Shown one piece after another: positions 61,199-64,000 of a stretch of 64,000 nt of DNA (position 1 is the stretch's first letter; every line of letters begins with the position of its first letter). Both the position numbers and the translations under genes were made by a program. The notes beneath the pieces are model-generated. The model saw only the letters and a program-made list of their open reading frames with translations, was not told where the DNA came from and made no database searches. This DNA comes from Nemopilema nomurai (lineage: Eukaryota > Cnidaria > Scyphozoa > Rhizostomeae > Rhizostomatidae), in assembly GCA_003864495.1 (NCBI GenBank), contig ML133436.1, forward strand, positions 5,002,212 to 5,066,211. Direction: 5' to 3'.

Positions 61199-62084
61199 CG
61201 GGGCTTTATCTTTACACAATTTAAATATCAAATGATTGGATGTTCTGTTATGTTAATTTCACAAAAGTGTGTTTTTCTTCGTCTCTCGTTTTTTATATTT
61301 AATATTCCCGTTCTTCTTTACAAACAGCCCGATTTGGGGAAAAAATCATTTTAGAAATATGTACAAGTTGGTTTCAAAAAGGCATCTGGTTAACCAAGAT
61401 AGCAAATACAACTCATCTATAACAAGATAAATTACCTAGAAAGTAAGTGGATAGGGCTCTTAGTCAATTATAACTGCTAATAACTAGGATTGGCAGGACC
61501 AGGGGGGACTGGGGGAAACAGTTTACCCACTGGGAAGAGGATATAGTTACACGTGGTTTCTTCTTGGCCCCCCTCCCCCAACTTTCTATATCATAGCACC
61601 GCGAGTGTGGATCCGCAAGTGTAAACTTTTCAAAGTCAGAAGGGTTTCTGTATCTAAAAATAGATAAAAGTGCTTTGTGGTACAAAACTTCACAATTGCT
61701 AGAAAAAGCGGAACTAGTTTTGGAGAATTGCTTATTTTTTTTAAAAGATATCGTGGATTATTTCATGCAAGAGAAAATGCCCCCTTTTCAACCATAGGGT
61801 TCCTATATATAGAAAGGACACAACGCGAAGCTCTTTCCCGCATTTTTTGGTATAAAAAAATTGTCGAAAAAGATGCAACTAGACAGGATGACTTAGGGAA
61901 TATGGAATCAAGGATTTTGAATACGTTTTTACACAGTTTTAGTATTTCGTGGTTCGGATTGAATCTCATCCTGAAAGTCGAATCTCATTCTGAATCTCAT
62001 TCTGAAAGTCGAATCTCATTCTGAATCGCATTCTCATTCTGTGTCTGAATAGCATTCGGTTATTAGGCTTACAAGATAGATGCA

Positions 62085-62208
62085 ATGTGGACGGTATTAT
62101 GGATCTTTCTTGTTCTTCTGAACATCAAGTTTTCTCAAGGAGAACCAATTACTGCCCTTGCTGTTGGCGGACTCGCAGTGACGGCTGCTTTGGCCTTGAG
62201 TAAAAGGG
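62085..62208 (+). CDS. First exon of a secretory-pathway protein, torsin-like N-terminus (continues past the right edge)
   Basis: The ATG at 62085 starts a clear signal peptide (MWTVLWIFLVLLNIKFSQG), followed by EPITALAVGGLAVTAALALS and a basic SKRG, with a G|GTAAAT donor at 62208. Torsins, which are ER-lumenal AAA+ ATPases, start in just this way: signal peptide, EPI, then a hydrophobic membrane-associating segment. No further exon was found in the remaining 1.8 kb, so the AAA+ domain cannot be confirmed. Any secreted or membrane protein with this design is an alternative. The start lies only 25 bases from the end of the long-arm element. Confidence 0.45.
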
Positions 62209-64000
62209 GTAAATGTTTTTTTAACCTGATCCTGCATAACCTGATTCTTCTTTATTTTATACCAGCTTTTTATTTTTTTTATAGGTTTTTTTTAAAAATC
62301 GGGAGGATTTTTTAATTGTCGGGAGGTCGGGAGATGACCTCTGTAATCGGGAGTCTCCCTGTCATATCGGGAGGGTTGGAACATATGGGAATCCTGTGAC
62401 AAGCTGTCAAATATACATTACCGTATAAAAGTTTTTTTTCGGTTTTGTCATACTTAAACCACATTAAAAGGGTAAATGCTACAGCAGAAAAACTTATACT
62501 CTCAAGTCCCAACCAAAATGGAGCTACAGATTTGGCACTCAGAACATTGAGAGATTCCACTCTTTGTATCGTGAAAATTTGGCATTTTATAGCTTATAAT
62601 ATTGAGTTTTTAACTGTGACGCATTAAAAGAGTTTTTCTTGTCATAATCTTTATTTATCTTAACAACAACTTTATTAAATGAAGTAATCATCTGAAAATG
62701 AAGTTATGTTAGATCATGCATGTTTGCACTTTTTGGGTCCAGGGGTCCTAGAAGTTTGGCATAATTTCCCCCTTCTGGCTTAGGTGTGATGTGGATTTTA
62801 TCCTGAGAAGTTTTTTAACAATGAAAAACCAGAATGTTGCTGCACATTGATATCTTTTTATGTGGAAAAAGTGGCAAAAAGCCAAACAAAACTATATTAT
62901 TATCTTGGTCCAAGTAAAGTAGGCAGAAGGCTCAACTTTGTTTCTGCCATTAAGGAGATGTATCATTTCAAGAGACATTTAAACATCATATTTGCATCAC
63001 AGTGTAAGCATAATTTTATTTAACATAATTTCCTTCAATGCCAAAAATGTAGGAACTTTTAAAACAACTATAATTTTTTGTTGAAGCATGCCTTGCATGC
63101 ATCAAATTCCTTTTAAGGCCTCAACCATTCTAGGATTTCTGTTGCTTTTATAATATTTATTATTTCAATAAATGTGTAAACCTGATTCAACTGCAGCACA
63201 CACCTCTGCTTTGATTTAATTACTTGCTGAATGAACAAATGTATCCCTAACCAAATATCCCTTTCTCAAAATTTATCACTTCATGAAGCCATGATTCCCT
63301 TCCTACTGTCAAATTTGCTAGAAAGGCAAAAGACTATTTGGCTAAGAATGCTATGTAGTATGCAAACTTCCATTAATTACTTAACCATCGCTTTAGTATT
63401 CTATTAACACTTTTCTGTTTGAAGCAATTTTTTCAAATGGAAAACTAGTCAATCACCTGACTGTAAAATCTGCCTCCCTCCTTCTGCTTGTTGCTGCTGG
63501 ATTGTACCTTGACCATATTCTATTTATATGGTGTCATTGTTCTGCATTAATCTTTTTTAAGTCACTTCTTTCATAGCAATACTAGAATCTTTTCTCTACA
63601 TGGATTTACAAGGCTTTGTTTCCCTTCCATTTTAAAATGATCTACTGATTCTTAACTTTCGTAATTTACATGATAAAAGAAAACTGTTTTTATTTTTGAG
63701 AACTCGCCACATTTGAGAACAAATATAAACAGAAATGCTAAAAGAAAGTCACAGAAATGTGCTACCTTCATGTCTGACATTTAGTATCACTTTGTGCCAG
63801 CCTTGTTTGTCAGCCTCTTTATTAGTTCACTTTTAATTCTTGGTCACTCCTGTAGCTCTTCCATCAACATGTGTGACTCTTTTTGTCACAACTCACAACA
63901 GAAGCCTTTTCATACCTTCAAACTTTGACCTTTTTCCATTCAGTCTACCTAACATCTAACCTTAACTGAATTAACCTTCTGAATATTCCATTTATCAATC
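62209..64000. other. Intron-like sequence to the right edge
   Basis: AT-rich, with no convincing exon on either strand; probably the first intron of the secretory-protein gene at 62085. Confidence 0.4.

Larger units (their letters stand above)
59615..62059. mobile_element. 2.4-kb element with long (about 340-bp) inverted arms
   Basis: The left arm (59615-59954, starting ccgaatgctattcag) is repeated inverted at 61721-62059 with only scattered differences. Each arm begins with tandem cagaatgagattcgacttt subrepeats; further copies of agaatgagattc occur inside (60060, 60284, 60440). The shared interior of the arms includes cctatggttgaaaagggggc. No complete transposase was found. Long arms with internal subrepeats suit foldback or Mutator-like elements; the class is not settled. 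No convincing target duplication is seen. Confidence 0.85.

Overview
The window is animal nuclear DNA: AT-rich, with GT-AG introns, many short mobile elements and minisatellites, and no operons. A chitin synthase carrying SAM domains together with divergent rhodopsin-class receptors encoded in single exons suggests a cnidarian, most likely an anthozoan (stony coral or sea anemone). The taxon is inferred from gene content and was not tested. Most real genes are spliced, so I rebuilt them by joining exons whose splice sites and reading phases agree.

Layout. (1) 0.7-2.7 kb, minus: 5' part of a stomatin-family gene that runs off the left edge. (2) 2.7-19.3 kb: mostly non-coding, with a tentative two-exon fragment at 8.6-8.8 kb, a tandem repeat, a dispersed repeat, a hAT-like MITE that splits a small open frame, and a 1.1 kb foldback element. 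(3) 19.36-42.11 kb, plus: one 19-exon chitin synthase gene of 1481 codons, with the full catalytic signature set and two SAM domains before the last membrane pair. Its largest intron (8.2 kb) contains two intronless, paralogous, tail-to-tail GPCR genes, and other introns carry long minisatellites and MITEs. (4) 44.1-46.9 kb, minus: a two-exon class A GPCR; a decayed receptor-like fragment lies at 48.2-48.5 kb. (5) 50.4-55.5 kb, minus: an eight-exon MKKS/BBS6-type chaperonin gene of 596 codons, with one GC-AG intron. (6) 57-62 kb: mobile-element remnants, including a 2.4 kb element with about 340 bp inverted arms and a nested repeat-rich unit. (7) 62.1 kb, plus: first coding exon of a secretory protein resembling the torsin N-terminus, running off the right edge.

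The genes do not form an obvious pathway. Chitin synthase makes extracellular chitin at the plasma membrane, stomatin is a membrane scaffold, MKKS helps assemble the BBSome at the cilium base, and the GPCRs are orphans. The most notable arrangement is the receptor pair nested inside the chitin synthase intron.
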